Assembly: GCF_900107015.1 (NCBI RefSeq)
Contig: NZ_FNOI01000009.1
Span: forward strand, 62,001 to 126,000
DNA: 64,000 bases
Reading direction: 5' to 3'
From: Litoreibacter albidus
Lineage (GTDB): Bacteria; Pseudomonadota; Alphaproteobacteria; Rhodobacterales; Rhodobacteraceae
Translations under genes and position numbers: made by a program
In this document: positions 1 through 8,601 of the stretch, piece by piece
Layout of the letters: each line of letters starts with the position of its first letter
Numbering within the stretch: position 1 is the first letter of the stretch
Notes under the pieces: generated by a model
The model's input: the letters and a program-made list of their open reading frames with translations, nothing else
Told to the model about the DNA's origin: nothing
Database searches by the model: none

Positions 1-1098
1 CTGTTGAACCCCGAACTTCTGATCGCGGATGAACCGACGACCGCGCTTGATGTGACCACACAAGCCGAGATTTTGGAGCTGATCGAGGAGCTACGCCGCG
101 ATCGCGGAACGGCGGTTTTGTTCATCACCCACGACTTTGGTGTGGTCAGTGATATCGCGGATCGCGTGGTGGTGATGCGCAAAGGCGAAGTTGTGGAATC
201 CGGTGAGGCCGCGCCCTTGCTGCGAAACCCGCAGCACCCCTACACCCGCACACTGCTTGCAGCCGCCACCAGCCGCGCAGCACCCCGTGACGCGGTGGAC
301 AAATCGGCCGTCATGACGGCGCAGAATATCTGCCTCACCTATAAATCCGGCGGACCGTTCAATCGCCGTGAGGTGGAGGCCGTGAAGGATGTCTCCCTCA
401 CGCTGCACAAAGGGCGCACCACGGCCGTTGTCGGGGAGAGTGGCTCCGGCAAGTCATCCTTCGCACGCTGCCTGCTGCGTCTGGAAGATGTGACCAGCGG
501 CACCCTGACGTTTGAAGGCCGCGACATCACCCACCTTGAGGGCGCTGAGATGCAAGCCCTGCGCAAGCGTATCCAAGTGGTGTTGCAAGATCCGTTCGGG
601 GCGCTGAACCCACGCCGCACCATTGGCTCTGCCATCGCGGAAGGTCCGATCATTCACGGCGCAACCCGTGCGGATGCGCGGGCCAAGGCGGAAAACCTGC
701 TGGAAATGGTTGGCCTGACGCCGCAAGCCTATGATCGCCACCCGCACGAATTCTCCGGCGGCCAACGCCAGCGCATTTGCATTGCCCGCGCGCTGGCCCT
801 CGATCCTGACGTGCTGATCGCCGATGAATCCGTCAGTGCGCTCGACGTCTCCATCCAAGCGCAAGTTCTCGCGTTGTTTCGCGACTTACAACAGCGGCTC
901 GGCTTCACCATGCTCTTCATCACCCACGACCTGCGCGTCGCGGCGGCCATCGCAGATGATCTGTTGGTCATGCAAAACGGGCGCGCGGTGGAATACGGGA
1001 ACGCGGCAGAGATTTTCGCCAACCCGTCGCAGGACTACACCAAGGCCCTGCTCGCCGCAGCGCCCGGCCAAGATTTAACGGCGGTATCCGCAGCATGA
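1..1098 (+). CDS. Double-domain ABC transporter ATPase, dipeptide/opine type (5' end missing)
   Basis: The reading frame is open at the left edge, so the true start lies outside the window. The first visible residues are the Walker B of a first nucleotide-binding domain ([13 protein letters not shown]) and its H-loop (FITHDFG). A full second domain follows, with Walker A GESGSGKSS, signature FSGGQRQR and Walker B LIADESVSALDVS. The usual DEP is DES here, but the catalytic Glu is kept. Two domains in one chain are typical of DppD-DppF fusions that power uptake of peptides, opines or similar solutes at the inner membrane. The stop overlaps the next permease start by 4 bases (ATGA), so the genes are translationally coupled. 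The substrate cannot be told because the binding protein is not in view. Confidence 0.93.
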   Translation: MLNPELLIADEPTTALDVTTQAEILELIEELRRDRGTAVLFITHDFGVVSDIADRVVVMRKGEVVESGEAAPLLRNPQHPYTRTLLAAATSRAAPRDAVDKSAVMTAQNICLTYKSGGPFNRREVEAVKDVSLTLHKGRTTAVVGESGSGKSSFARCLLRLEDVTSGTLTFEGRDITHLEGAEMQALRKRIQVVLQDPFGALNPRRTIGSAIAEGPIIHGATRADARAKAENLLEMVGLTPQAYDRHPHEFSGGQRQRICIARALALDPDVLIADESVSALDVSIQAQVLALFRDLQQRLGFTMLFITHDLRVAAAIADDLLVMQNGRAVEYGNAAEIFANPSQDYTKALLAAAPGQDLTAVSAA

Positions 1099-2012
1099 TA
1101 AGCTACATCGGACTTCGACTGATACGCGCAGTGGTGACCTTGCTGATCACCATCACGCTTGTTTTCATTTTTATCCGCTTCTCCGGTGATCCCGCAGCGG
1201 CACTCGCCCCGCCCGACGCGCCGCAAGAGGTAATCGACCAATATCGCGAAGCCTTAGGCCTCGATAAACCGCTATGGTCTCAATACACCGCCTACTTGGG
1301 CCAGTTGCTACAAGGGGACTTCGGCTATTCCGTGCACACAGGATTGCCGTCCGTGCAAGTGTTCCTCGCCCGCCTGCCCTCCACATTGTTTCTGGGCGGC
1401 ACGGCGCTGGCCGTGGCCTTGGCCGCTGGCCTGCCGCTTGGCGCAATCGCGGCGCTGAACCGTGGCAAGCCGATTGACCGACTGGTCATGGGCTTCTCCG
1501 TCTTTGCCTTCGCGCTGCCGAACTTCTTGTTCGGATTGGTGATCATCCTGATCGGGGCGCTGGTGTTTCAGACCTATATCGGCTCCAACCCCGATAGCTT
1601 TCTTGACGTGGTGTTCCCCGCGCTGACCCTTGGCCTTGCGTCGATGGGGGCCTTTGCCCGCTTCGCTCGCTCTTCATTGCTGGAAACGATCAACGCCCCC
1701 TTCATGGTCGCGGCAGAGGCGCGTGGCATCGGGCGCACCCGCCGTTTGCTGCGCCACGCGGTGCCCAACGCATCCATCCCGCTGGTCACCCTGATCGGCC
1801 TTAGTCTTGGCGGCCTCATCGCGGGCTCTATCGTGACGGAGCAGGTGTTTGGCTGGCCCGGTGTCGGGCAACTCTTGGTGCGCTCGGTCGCGACCCGCGA
1901 CATCGCAACCGTGCAATTCATCGTGCTGGCCGTGGCTGTAACAATGATCCTCGCCAACCTGATCGTCGACTTGCTCTACCTCGTTATTGACCCAAGGATC
2001 CGCTCGAAATGA
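1095..2012 (+). CDS. ABC transporter permease, DppB type
   Basis: A 305-residue inner-membrane protein. It has the DppB-family layout: an N-terminal membrane helix (about residues 9-28), a periplasmic stretch with GDFGYSVHTG, then a cluster of helices. The cytoplasmic EAA loop (VAAEARGIGRTRRLLRHAVP, about residues 200-220) docks on the ATPase. It ends with the family-typical VDLLYLVIDPRIR. It overlaps both the ATPase and the next permease by 4 bases. Known family role: one half of the transmembrane channel of a peptide, nickel or opine importer. The substrate is unknown. Confidence 0.93.
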   Translation: MISYIGLRLIRAVVTLLITITLVFIFIRFSGDPAAALAPPDAPQEVIDQYREALGLDKPLWSQYTAYLGQLLQGDFGYSVHTGLPSVQVFLARLPSTLFLGGTALAVALAAGLPLGAIAALNRGKPIDRLVMGFSVFAFALPNFLFGLVIILIGALVFQTYIGSNPDSFLDVVFPALTLGLASMGAFARFARSSLLETINAPFMVAAEARGIGRTRRLLRHAVPNASIPLVTLIGLSLGGLIAGSIVTEQVFGWPGVGQLLVRSVATRDIATVQFIVLAVAVTMILANLIVDLLYLVIDPRIRSK

Positions 2013-2830
2013 AGTTGCAGATACCCTTTGTCGTCAAATGTGCCATGGGTTTTGTGGCGCTCTTCGTGGCCTTCGCGATCTTCGGTCAGTGGCTTAGCCC
2101 CTATGAGTTTCGCGAAACCTCCCTGCTGAACAGGCTGAAGCCGCCGGGAACGGAAGGCTACATATTGGGCACGGATGCCCGTGGCCGCGACGTGCTGGTG
2201 CGATTGGCCGTGGGCGCGCAGATCACGCTGATCGTGGCCATCGTGGGCACCGTTATCGGCGCGATGCTGGGGTCACTGCTCGGCATCATCGCAGCCGCCA
2301 AACGCGGCTGGACCGAGAACGCCATCGTCGCCGCCATCGACGTGCAGGCCAGCCTGCCTATTATCGTTGTCGCGCTGTTTGTGCTGGCCATGTTCGACAA
2401 TTCTTTCACGCTGTTCTTGCTGCTGATCGGCCTGACAGGCTGGGAGGTCTACGCCCGCCTGATGCGCGGCGCGGTCTTATCCGCGAAGGAGCATGGCTAC
2501 GTCACCGCCGTACGCGCCTTGGGTGCATCCCCTGCTCGCATCTATCTGGGTCACATCCTGCCGAACGTTGCCTCCATCGCACTGGTTCAATTCACCATCA
2601 ACTTACCGCTGACGATCCTGCTGGAAACCGCCCTGTCCTTCCTTGGGTTGGGCGTGCAGCCGCCGCTCACATCGCTGGGGCAGATGATGTCCGAGGGCCG
2701 CGACCGCTTGCTCACCGCGTGGTGGCTGACGCTGTTCCCCGGAACCATCATTTTCCTATTGGCCCTCTCCGTCAGCCTGATCGGCGACTGGCTGCGTGAC
2801 CATCTCGACCCCACATTAAAATCCCGCTGA
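2009..2830 (+). CDS. ABC transporter permease, DppC type
   Basis: A 273-residue inner-membrane protein, the DppC partner of the preceding permease. An N-terminal helix (about residues 10-28) is followed by the family-typical LGTDARGRDVLVRL before the helical core. The EAA loop is AVRALGASPARIYLGHILPN, and the C-terminus LIGDWLRDHLDPTLK is characteristic. It starts inside the stop of the DppB-type gene (ATGA overlap). An RraA-like gene follows after 8 bases and is probably on the same transcript. Confidence 0.93.
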   Translation: MKLQIPFVVKCAMGFVALFVAFAIFGQWLSPYEFRETSLLNRLKPPGTEGYILGTDARGRDVLVRLAVGAQITLIVAIVGTVIGAMLGSLLGIIAAAKRGWTENAIVAAIDVQASLPIIVVALFVLAMFDNSFTLFLLLIGLTGWEVYARLMRGAVLSAKEHGYVTAVRALGASPARIYLGHILPNVASIALVQFTINLPLTILLETALSFLGLGVQPPLTSLGQMMSEGRDRLLTAWWLTLFPGTIIFLLALSVSLIGDWLRDHLDPTLKSR

Positions 2831-2838
2831 GGTTCCAC

Positions 2839-3531
2839 ATGAACACCCCCCTGCCCAATATTCCGAAGTATGTCATCGACGAAGACCCCGGCGCGTTCCC
2901 GCAAGATTTGCTGGCGCAGATGAACCAGCTCGACACGCCCATGCTCGGGCATATTCTGTGGTGGGGGCACATGGATACGGGCATCAAGGCCAGCCGTGAT
3001 TTCGGTCCGCGCATCGCGGGACGGGCGCTCACCGTGCAATGTCCGGGGGCCGATAGCACGATGTTACACCACGCCGTTGGGCTGGCGCGGCAAGGGGATA
3101 TCTTGGTGATTGATCGCCTTGGCGATCAGACCTACGCCTGTCTGGGCGACGGGGTCGCCGCCGCCGCAATGCGTGCGGGAATTATCGGGGCAATCATCGA
3201 CGGCCCCTGCACCGATGCCGACGAGATGGTGGAACTTGGCTTTCCCGTGTGGTGTCGCGGCACTTCGCCAGTGACGACGCGGCTGCTTGATAGCGGCGGC
3301 TCGGTACACCGTCCGGTCTCCGTCGGCGGGATCGCTGTTGTACCCGGTGCGGCAATCATCGCGGATGCCAGCGGCGTATTCGCCCTATCACAGCCGGACG
3401 CCCTGCGCGCCACGGAAATCGCATTGACCCGCGCGGCCTTGGTGGAGGAGCGTCGTAAGACGCGCGCCACAGACTTGACGCTTGGTCAACTTTCCGGCGC
3501 AACCGCGATGGTTGAACGCGGAACGGCATAG
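2839..3531 (+). CDS. RraA-like / HMG-aldolase family protein with altered active-site motif
   Basis: A 230-residue protein of the RraA-like fold, which includes RraA (an RNase E inhibitor) and the 4-hydroxy-4-methyl-2-oxoglutarate aldolases. Visible family features are LGDGVAAAAMRAGIIGAIIDG (about residues 102-122) and a following Asp-rich segment. In active aldolases this reads DGxxRD, where Arg binds the pyruvate part and Asp holds the metal. Here it reads DGPCTD (121-126), so the Arg is Thr125 while Asp126 stays. This argues against ordinary aldolase chemistry. It lies 8 bases after a peptide-type permease gene, so it probably acts on the imported solute. The exact reaction is unknown. Confidence 0.8.
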   Translation: MNTPLPNIPKYVIDEDPGAFPQDLLAQMNQLDTPMLGHILWWGHMDTGIKASRDFGPRIAGRALTVQCPGADSTMLHHAVGLARQGDILVIDRLGDQTYACLGDGVAAAAMRAGIIGAIIDGPCTDADEMVELGFPVWCRGTSPVTTRLLDSGGSVHRPVSVGGIAVVPGAAIIADASGVFALSQPDALRATEIALTRAALVEERRKTRATDLTLGQLSGATAMVERGTA

Positions 3532-3693
3532 CACGCGAGCAGCTACTCGGCACCAGCATACCCCGCTAGAAACCCAACCCTGTAAGGGGTTCGCGCTGTC
3601 ACCCAGTCCGGTCTTGCAGCGTGCGTTCTCTCACAGCCAACACACCCCGCAGCCCTCTGCGCGGTGTGTGTCATACTGTCCTGCCTCATCAGT

Positions 3694-3756
3694 TTCGTAG
3701 ACTTTTAGAATTTGTCCTATAATGTTGTGCATTAAGTATGCGTTATGGCATGCGTT
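3694..3756 (+). promoter_or_regulatory. Promoter and candidate autoregulatory operator of the GntR gene
   Basis: A perfect -10 hexamer TATAAT lies at 3718-3723, with only a weak -35 (about TTCGTA). Just downstream is ATGC-N6-GCAT (3738-3751), an inverted repeat, and a direct repeat of ATGCGTT (3738-3744 and 3750-3756). The site sits 26-48 bases before the regulator start. AAGTATGCGTT (3734-3744) recurs with one change upstream of the sugar binding-protein gene at 9951-9961. This suggests one regulator binding both. No binding data exist; this is pattern reading. Confidence 0.5.
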
Positions 3757-3781
3757 GTGAAACTTTCTACGGAGATTACAT

Positions 3782-4459
3782 GTGGTGACTGATGAGAAAC
3801 TTCCCATGTCCAACACCGAATTCGCGGTCGCACGACTGCGCGACATGATATTTTCGGGTGAGTTGGCCGCTGGAAGTGATCATCTGGAAACCGAACTGGC
3901 CGAGAAGCTGAAGCTTTCGCGCACGCCGATCCGCGAGGCGGTTTTGTTGCTTTCATCACAAGGTCTCTTGGCGATCCGCCCGCGTAAAGGCGTGCGCATC
4001 GCGTCGCTTTCGGTCTCCGACATGGAGGAAATCTACCAAGTCCTGACAGAGCTGGAGAGCCTGTCCGCATGGCTCGCTGCGAAGAAGGGCTACAAAGACA
4101 GCGAACTCTCCGCGCTGGCCGACGCGATTGACGCGATGGACCGTGCGCTAGAGCAATCCGACCTCGAGGCTTGGGCCGTCGCGGACGACCAGTTTCACGC
4201 CAGTTTGCTGGAGTTGGGCGGCAACCGCCGTATCATGCGGATCGTCGGCATGATGGCCGACCAGATCAAACGCGCGCGTTCCGTCACCTTGCATATTCGG
4301 CCATTGCCCGTGAAGTCCAACGATGACCACCGCCTTGTTTATGAGGCAATCGCCCGTGGCGACGCGGAAACGGCCAAGCGGCTGCACTACCAGCACCGCC
4401 AATACGCAGGTACGATGCTGGTGTCCTTCCTAGAAAAGATTCAGGTTCCCTACGTCTAG
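3782..4459 (+). CDS. GntR-family transcriptional regulator, FCD (FadR) subfamily
   Basis: A 225-residue regulator. The N-terminal winged helix-turn-helix covers about residues 12-75 (LETELAEKLKLSRTPIREA is the recognition part). The C-terminal FCD helical bundle covers about residues 85-215 and contains metal- or ligand-binding His residues (QFHASLLELGGN, DDHRLVYEAI). The start is a GTG at 3782; an ATG at 3806 is an alternative. It faces the sugar ABC operon that ends at 4516 and lies downstream of the peptide-type operon. A sequence motif shared with the promoter of the sugar binding-protein gene suggests it controls that operon and itself. Confidence 0.9.
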   Translation: MVTDEKLPMSNTEFAVARLRDMIFSGELAAGSDHLETELAEKLKLSRTPIREAVLLLSSQGLLAIRPRKGVRIASLSVSDMEEIYQVLTELESLSAWLAAKKGYKDSELSALADAIDAMDRALEQSDLEAWAVADDQFHASLLELGGNRRIMRIVGMMADQIKRARSVTLHIRPLPVKSNDDHRLVYEAIARGDAETAKRLHYQHRQYAGTMLVSFLEKIQVPYV

Positions 4460-4515
4460 GGCGCGCGTGGACCGGCGACGGGTTGGCAGACCATCCCGCC
4501 GTTGCTCAATATCCG

Positions 4516-5547
4516 CTAGTAGCCTGTAATCTCTTTGGCTTTCTCAAAGAATGCCCGCTTGCGAGGGGATGAAATACCCCAATTCACCGGCACGCTCTGG
4601 TACCCGTCATCCGGCCCTTCGCCGTCAAAACGGTAGTCAAAATATCCCCATGACGCATATTCATCCACCGACGCCACGAAGTTGTTGTCCGGCTTGTCGA
4701 AGTCGAAATGGTCGTCCTCGTTGAACAGAATTGGCTTCGGTGTGTAGCCCTCTACGTTGCGGGTATCGCGGACCATTTTGCGGATAACGTCGGGGTCGTT
4801 CACGTGATTGCCGTGCAGCAGAAGGTAGTCCGACACTTGCGTGACCAACTTACCGGGAATGCGGGCGCCACCGCCATAGCTGACGCCGACAAGCAGCCTG
4901 CGCCCGTCACGGTGATGCGCTTGCGCTTGTTCGATCGCCTCGTGAATGCCCTCGGGAACCAGCAGCGGTTGCAGGTAATGGTGAATATTGCACTCGTTGG
5001 AAATCTCCAAGAGGCAGTTCTCGTAACCGGCATCCAGCAGCCAGTTCACCGCGTTGTCGATGGCGTCGACAACCGCTTGATGATCCTGCAACTCCCGCTC
5101 CTGCCCGAAGTAGAAAAGACCCACAATCGGCACCATGCCCAGATCATCTGCGGCGTCCAAAATCAGCTTCAGCCGGTCCATGTAGGCTTCGCGCAAAGAG
5201 CCGTCAGGCCGGAACGCGGAGTTGATCCAAGGCTGTTCTTTGGAATAGCCATAGGGGCTGCCACCTTGCAGGTTGATCGAGAATCCAAGCACACCGTGAT
5301 CACGCCAAACCGGCATTTGTTCAATGAATTCACGGGTATTGCGGTCAGGATCCCACACGCCCGTGTCCGGATAAGCCCAACGGTCGCGGGTGTCTGGGTT
5401 CACGTCGTCGTAGATGCCCTGCACCATACGCGTGTTCATCAGCAGACCCTCGATCTTGCGCCCGTTCCAGACGCGGCCTTGATAGGTCGGCACACCGTTG
5501 ATCAGGAATCCATCGCCGTCGATGGTCAGTTTTGTCTTTGCTGTCAT
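4516..5547 (-). CDS. Putative cytoplasmic glycoside hydrolase, TIM-barrel (clan GH-A-like)
   Basis: A 343-residue protein without a signal peptide, so it should act on sugar already imported. Two signs point to a retaining TIM-barrel glycosidase of the cellulase type: LEISNECN (Asn184-Glu185), matching the Asn-Glu acid/base pair after strand 4, and ILFNEDDH (Glu277), a plausible nucleophile after strand 7. I cannot place it in a named GH family. It is the last gene of the sugar ABC operon, 47 bases after the ATPase gene. The inferred role is cleavage of an imported oligosaccharide or glycoside. The linkage is unknown. Confidence 0.7.
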   Translation of the reverse strand: MTAKTKLTIDGDGFLINGVPTYQGRVWNGRKIEGLLMNTRMVQGIYDDVNPDTRDRWAYPDTGVWDPDRNTREFIEQMPVWRDHGVLGFSINLQGGSPYGYSKEQPWINSAFRPDGSLREAYMDRLKLILDAADDLGMVPIVGLFYFGQERELQDHQAVVDAIDNAVNWLLDAGYENCLLEISNECNIHHYLQPLLVPEGIHEAIEQAQAHHRDGRRLLVGVSYGGGARIPGKLVTQVSDYLLLHGNHVNDPDVIRKMVRDTRNVEGYTPKPILFNEDDHFDFDKPDNNFVASVDEYASWGYFDYRFDGEGPDDGYQSVPVNWGISSPRKRAFFEKAKEITGY

Positions 5548-5594
5548 GGGTAAAATCTCCGGTAAATGTGGATGGGGCGCGGCACATGAGAAGG

Positions 5595-6677
5595 CTAGAT
5601 ATCCACGCGCGCGCCAGTGTCTGCGTCGAAAAAGAGGATGCGGTCTGGGCTGATATGAAGGTCGATGTCTTGGCCCACGTGCACCGCCACGCGGTCATGT
5701 ATTTCCAAAGTGATCGGCGTCGCGCCGCATTGCGTAACAATAAGTGTGCTGGACCCCGTGGGCTCCACCACGCTCACCGTTGAGGGCAGGCCCAAGGCCC
5801 CGTCGCTCGCTGTCAGGGACACATATTCAGGCCGGAACCCGACATCAATTTGGCGCCCCTTCAGGGCAAATGCCTGCGCCGGAAGCGCGAGCCGTGTGGC
5901 ATCTTCAGTGACAAGCGCCAAACCGGTATCGTCACCCACCACTGTGCCCCGCAGCAGGTTCATCGAGGGGGAGCCCAAGAACTCCGCCACGAACCGATTG
6001 GCGGGGTTGTCGTAAAGTTCCAACGGTGGCCCGACCTGCTCGATCACGCCTGCGTTCATGATGACAATGCGGTCGGCCATGGTCATGGCTTCAACCTGAT
6101 CATGGGTGACATATACGATGGTCGTCTTCAGGCGGGCGTGCAGGGCCTTGATCTCCGTGCGCATCTGAACCCGCAATTTGGCGTCCAGATTTGACAGCGG
6201 TTCGTCGAACAAAAACACCTTCGGGTCACGCACGATAGACCGCCCCATCGCCACCCGCTGGCGCTGTCCGCCAGACAGTTGCTTGGGGTAGCGATCAAGC
6301 AATGCTTCCAGCCCGAGAATGTCGGCGGCAAGCCCTACCCGTCGCTCTATCTCCGCTTTGGAATGCTTCTCCAACTTCAGCGAAAAGCTCATGTTCTGCG
6401 CGACCGTCATATGCGGGTAAAGCGCGTAGGATTGGAACACCATCGCAATGTCGCGCTGACGCGGTGTGAAGTCGTTCACCACCGTGTTGTCGATGGCGAT
6501 GTCCCCGCCGGTGATCGGCTCCAGCCCCGCCAGCATCCGCAACAGCGTGGACTTGCCGCAGCCGGACGGCCCCACCAGAATGACGAACTCACCGTCTTCA
6601 ATATCAAGCGACAGGTCCGGAATGGCCAGAAACCCACCGTATTTTTTCCGCAAGGATCGAATGGAAATATTGGCCAC
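5595..6677 (-). CDS. Sugar ABC transporter ATPase, MalK/UgpC type
   Basis: A 360-residue ATPase. The N-terminal domain has Walker [11 protein letters not shown]-loop [12 protein letters not shown], signature [14 protein letters not shown], Walker [13 protein letters not shown] and H-loop [11 protein letters not shown]. The C-terminal TOBE/OB regulatory region starts at about residue 235. This layout is standard for the homodimeric motor of CUT1 oligosaccharide importers. It lies 41 bases after the MalG-type permease and before the glycosidase gene. All catalytic motifs are intact. Confidence 0.95.
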   Translation of the reverse strand: MANISIRSLRKKYGGFLAIPDLSLDIEDGEFVILVGPSGCGKSTLLRMLAGLEPITGGDIAIDNTVVNDFTPRQRDIAMVFQSYALYPHMTVAQNMSFSLKLEKHSKAEIERRVGLAADILGLEALLDRYPKQLSGGQRQRVAMGRSIVRDPKVFLFDEPLSNLDAKLRVQMRTEIKALHARLKTTIVYVTHDQVEAMTMADRIVIMNAGVIEQVGPPLELYDNPANRFVAEFLGSPSMNLLRGTVVGDDTGLALVTEDATRLALPAQAFALKGRQIDVGFRPEYVSLTASDGALGLPSTVSVVEPTGSSTLIVTQCGATPITLEIHDRVAVHVGQDIDLHISPDRILFFDADTGARVDI

Positions 6678-6718
6678 GGTCTATGCTCCGATTTTGGGTT
6701 GAAAGTATGCGCGGCGGC

Positions 6719-7615
6719 TCATTTGACCGACCCCGATGTCAGGCCGGAAACCAGCCAGCGTTGGACGAACAAAAACATGATCAACGCGGGTATGGTCGCG
6801 ACAACACAGGCCGCCATGAAAATGTTGATGTATTGGACACCGCCGCCCTCCCCCGCGAAGTCGCCAATGCCGACTTGGATGGTTTTCATGGCCCCTTGGT
6901 TCAGCAGCAAAGACGCCCACAAGAAGTCGTTCCACGCGTTCAGGAAGGTGAAGATCGTCACCGCCGCCAAGCCGGGCATAGAGACAGGCAGGATGACCCG
7001 CAGAAATGCGCCAAAGTGCGAACATCCATCCACCATCGCGGCCTCCTCCAGATCAGGCGGGCAGTTGTTCTGGAAATAACCACGCAACAACAACACGCTA
7101 AACGGCAGGGAGAACCCGACATAGGCCACGATCAACCCCAGATAGGTGTTCAGCAGGTTGGCCGACTGAATGGTGAAGTAGATCGGAAACGCGCGGGTGA
7201 TCGGCGGGATGATCTGTGTCATCAGGATCATGACCAAGATGATCGACATCCCCGGAAACTTGAAACGCGACAACACGTAAGCGGCCGAGCTGCCAATCGC
7301 CGTGGACAGCACCGCCGCCACCAAAGACACGAAGATGGAGTTATAGATATACCGCCCGATCGGGATCAACTCCCCCAGATCGCGGTAGGCCTGTAGCGAG
7401 AGCTCCTTAGGCAACCATTGCGGCGGCATGGCGCGAATGTCGTTGGCACTTTGGAACGAGCTTTTCAGCATCCAATACACCGGCATCAAGATATACATCA
7501 GCGTCAGCGCGGTGATCACAATGACCGTGATCCGCGTCACCGTGTTGTTCAATCGCGCGGCGGCAAGTGGGCCGTTACGTGGCCGCAGGAAATTGTCTGA
7601 TTGCAGGTCGCTCAT
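6719..7615 (-). CDS. Sugar ABC transporter permease, MalG type
   Basis: A 298-residue inner-membrane protein (CUT1 family) with about six helices. The EAA loop reads EEAAMVDGCSHFGAFLRVILP, and the C-terminus RWLVSGLTSGSVK is typical. I chose the ATG at 7615 (MSDLQSDN) because it overlaps the stop of the MalF-type gene by 4 bases (ATGA). An in-frame ATG at 7660 would give a 15-residue extension buried in the upstream gene. It forms the channel with the MalF-type partner. Confidence 0.93.
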   Translation of the reverse strand: MSDLQSDNFLRPRNGPLAAARLNNTVTRITVIVITALTLMYILMPVYWMLKSSFQSANDIRAMPPQWLPKELSLQAYRDLGELIPIGRYIYNSIFVSLVAAVLSTAIGSSAAYVLSRFKFPGMSIILVMILMTQIIPPITRAFPIYFTIQSANLLNTYLGLIVAYVGFSLPFSVLLLRGYFQNNCPPDLEEAAMVDGCSHFGAFLRVILPVSMPGLAAVTIFTFLNAWNDFLWASLLLNQGAMKTIQVGIGDFAGEGGGVQYINIFMAACVVATIPALIMFLFVQRWLVSGLTSGSVK

Positions 7616-8517
7616 GCGTCGTCCCCGTCTTTGAGTTGCGCGCGGATGTAGAAGAAGCAAATGATGCCGGTGATCACAAAGATCACCCCGCTGGCCGCCG
7701 CCGCGTAATCGAACCGGAACGAGTTGAAGGCTTGCTGATAGGCATAAACCGCCATCACGTTGGTTTGGCCCTGCGGCCCGCCGCCGGTCATGATGTAGTT
7801 GATCTCGAAATGGCCGATGCCGGTGATCAACAGGAGCAGCAACAAGACGCCAAGGATCGGCTTGAGCAGCGGCAGCGTGATAAAACGAAACTGGTTCCAG
7901 ACCGATGCACCATCAATGCTGCCCGCCTCGTAAAGGCTTTTGGGGATCGACTGCAGACCCGCCAGAATGAAGATCACCACGAACGGCAAACCATTCCATA
8001 TGCGCACAGCCGTCACCGACAACAGCGGTATCGAGATGCCCCAAATCGTCTCGGTGTCAGATAAAAAGCGGATGTTAGAGTCGATAATACCCGCGTCCAT
8101 CAGCGCCGCGTTCAACGGGCTTCTGGAGGTGCTGAGCATCCAAGACCAGATCGCCGCAGCCACCACAGGCGGCACGAACCAAGGCGCGCAGATCAGCACG
8201 CGGATGAGCGCACGGCCACGGTATTCGGCGTCCATCACTTGGGCCAGCAAGAGGCCCAAGGCAATCACGATCGCAACCACCAAACCCGTGATGAGAAGCG
8301 TGTTCCACACGCTTTGGATAAAGCGCGCGTCGGTCAAAACAGTGATGTAATTGTCGACACCCACAAACGGCGTGCCAAAGTCGCGCACCCGCAGCAGGTC
8401 GTATTCAAGAAAGCTGATCCCCAAAGATGCCAGCATCGGCAGGATGCCAAGAACCACGGTGAACAGCAGGGACGGCGCCACCATCAGATAGCAAAAAATC
8501 AGCTTCTTACGCTCCAC
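7612..8517 (-). CDS. Sugar ABC transporter permease, MalF type
   Basis: A 301-residue inner-membrane protein. The first helix is at about residues 8-30, and the EAA loop is YEAGSIDGASVWNQFRFITLP. The C-terminus is followed immediately by the overlapping MalG-type start. It is the second gene of the operon, 84 bases after the binding-protein gene. That gap carries a hairpin (8556-8582). Known role: half of the transmembrane pathway of a CUT1 oligosaccharide importer. Confidence 0.93.
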   Translation of the reverse strand: MERKKLIFCYLMVAPSLLFTVVLGILPMLASLGISFLEYDLLRVRDFGTPFVGVDNYITVLTDARFIQSVWNTLLITGLVVAIVIALGLLLAQVMDAEYRGRALIRVLICAPWFVPPVVAAAIWSWMLSTSRSPLNAALMDAGIIDSNIRFLSDTETIWGISIPLLSVTAVRIWNGLPFVVIFILAGLQSIPKSLYEAGSIDGASVWNQFRFITLPLLKPILGVLLLLLLITGIGHFEINYIMTGGGPQGQTNVMAVYAYQQAFNSFRFDYAAAASGVIFVITGIICFFYIRAQLKDGDDA

Positions 8518-8555
8518 GCGTTCGTCCTCATGTTGGGGTATGCTCGGTGGGTGTT

Positions 8556-8582
8556 GATCCCGCCACGCTTGGGGGCGGGATC
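8556..8582 (-). terminator. Intercistronic hairpin after sugar binding-protein gene
   Basis: A perfect 9-base-pair stem (GATCCCGCC / GGCGGGATC) encloses a 9-base loop, 19 bases after the binding-protein stop. There is no T run after it, so it is more likely an mRNA 3'-end stabiliser or partial terminator than a full stop. Confidence 0.65.
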
Positions 8583-8601
8583 AGGGTTGGCTTAGCGCCG
8601 C

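Noticed and set aside
4708-5553. 281-codon open frame on the plus strand
   Set aside because: It is the shadow of the glycosidase gene on the other strand; its composition is His- and Arg-rich without domains.
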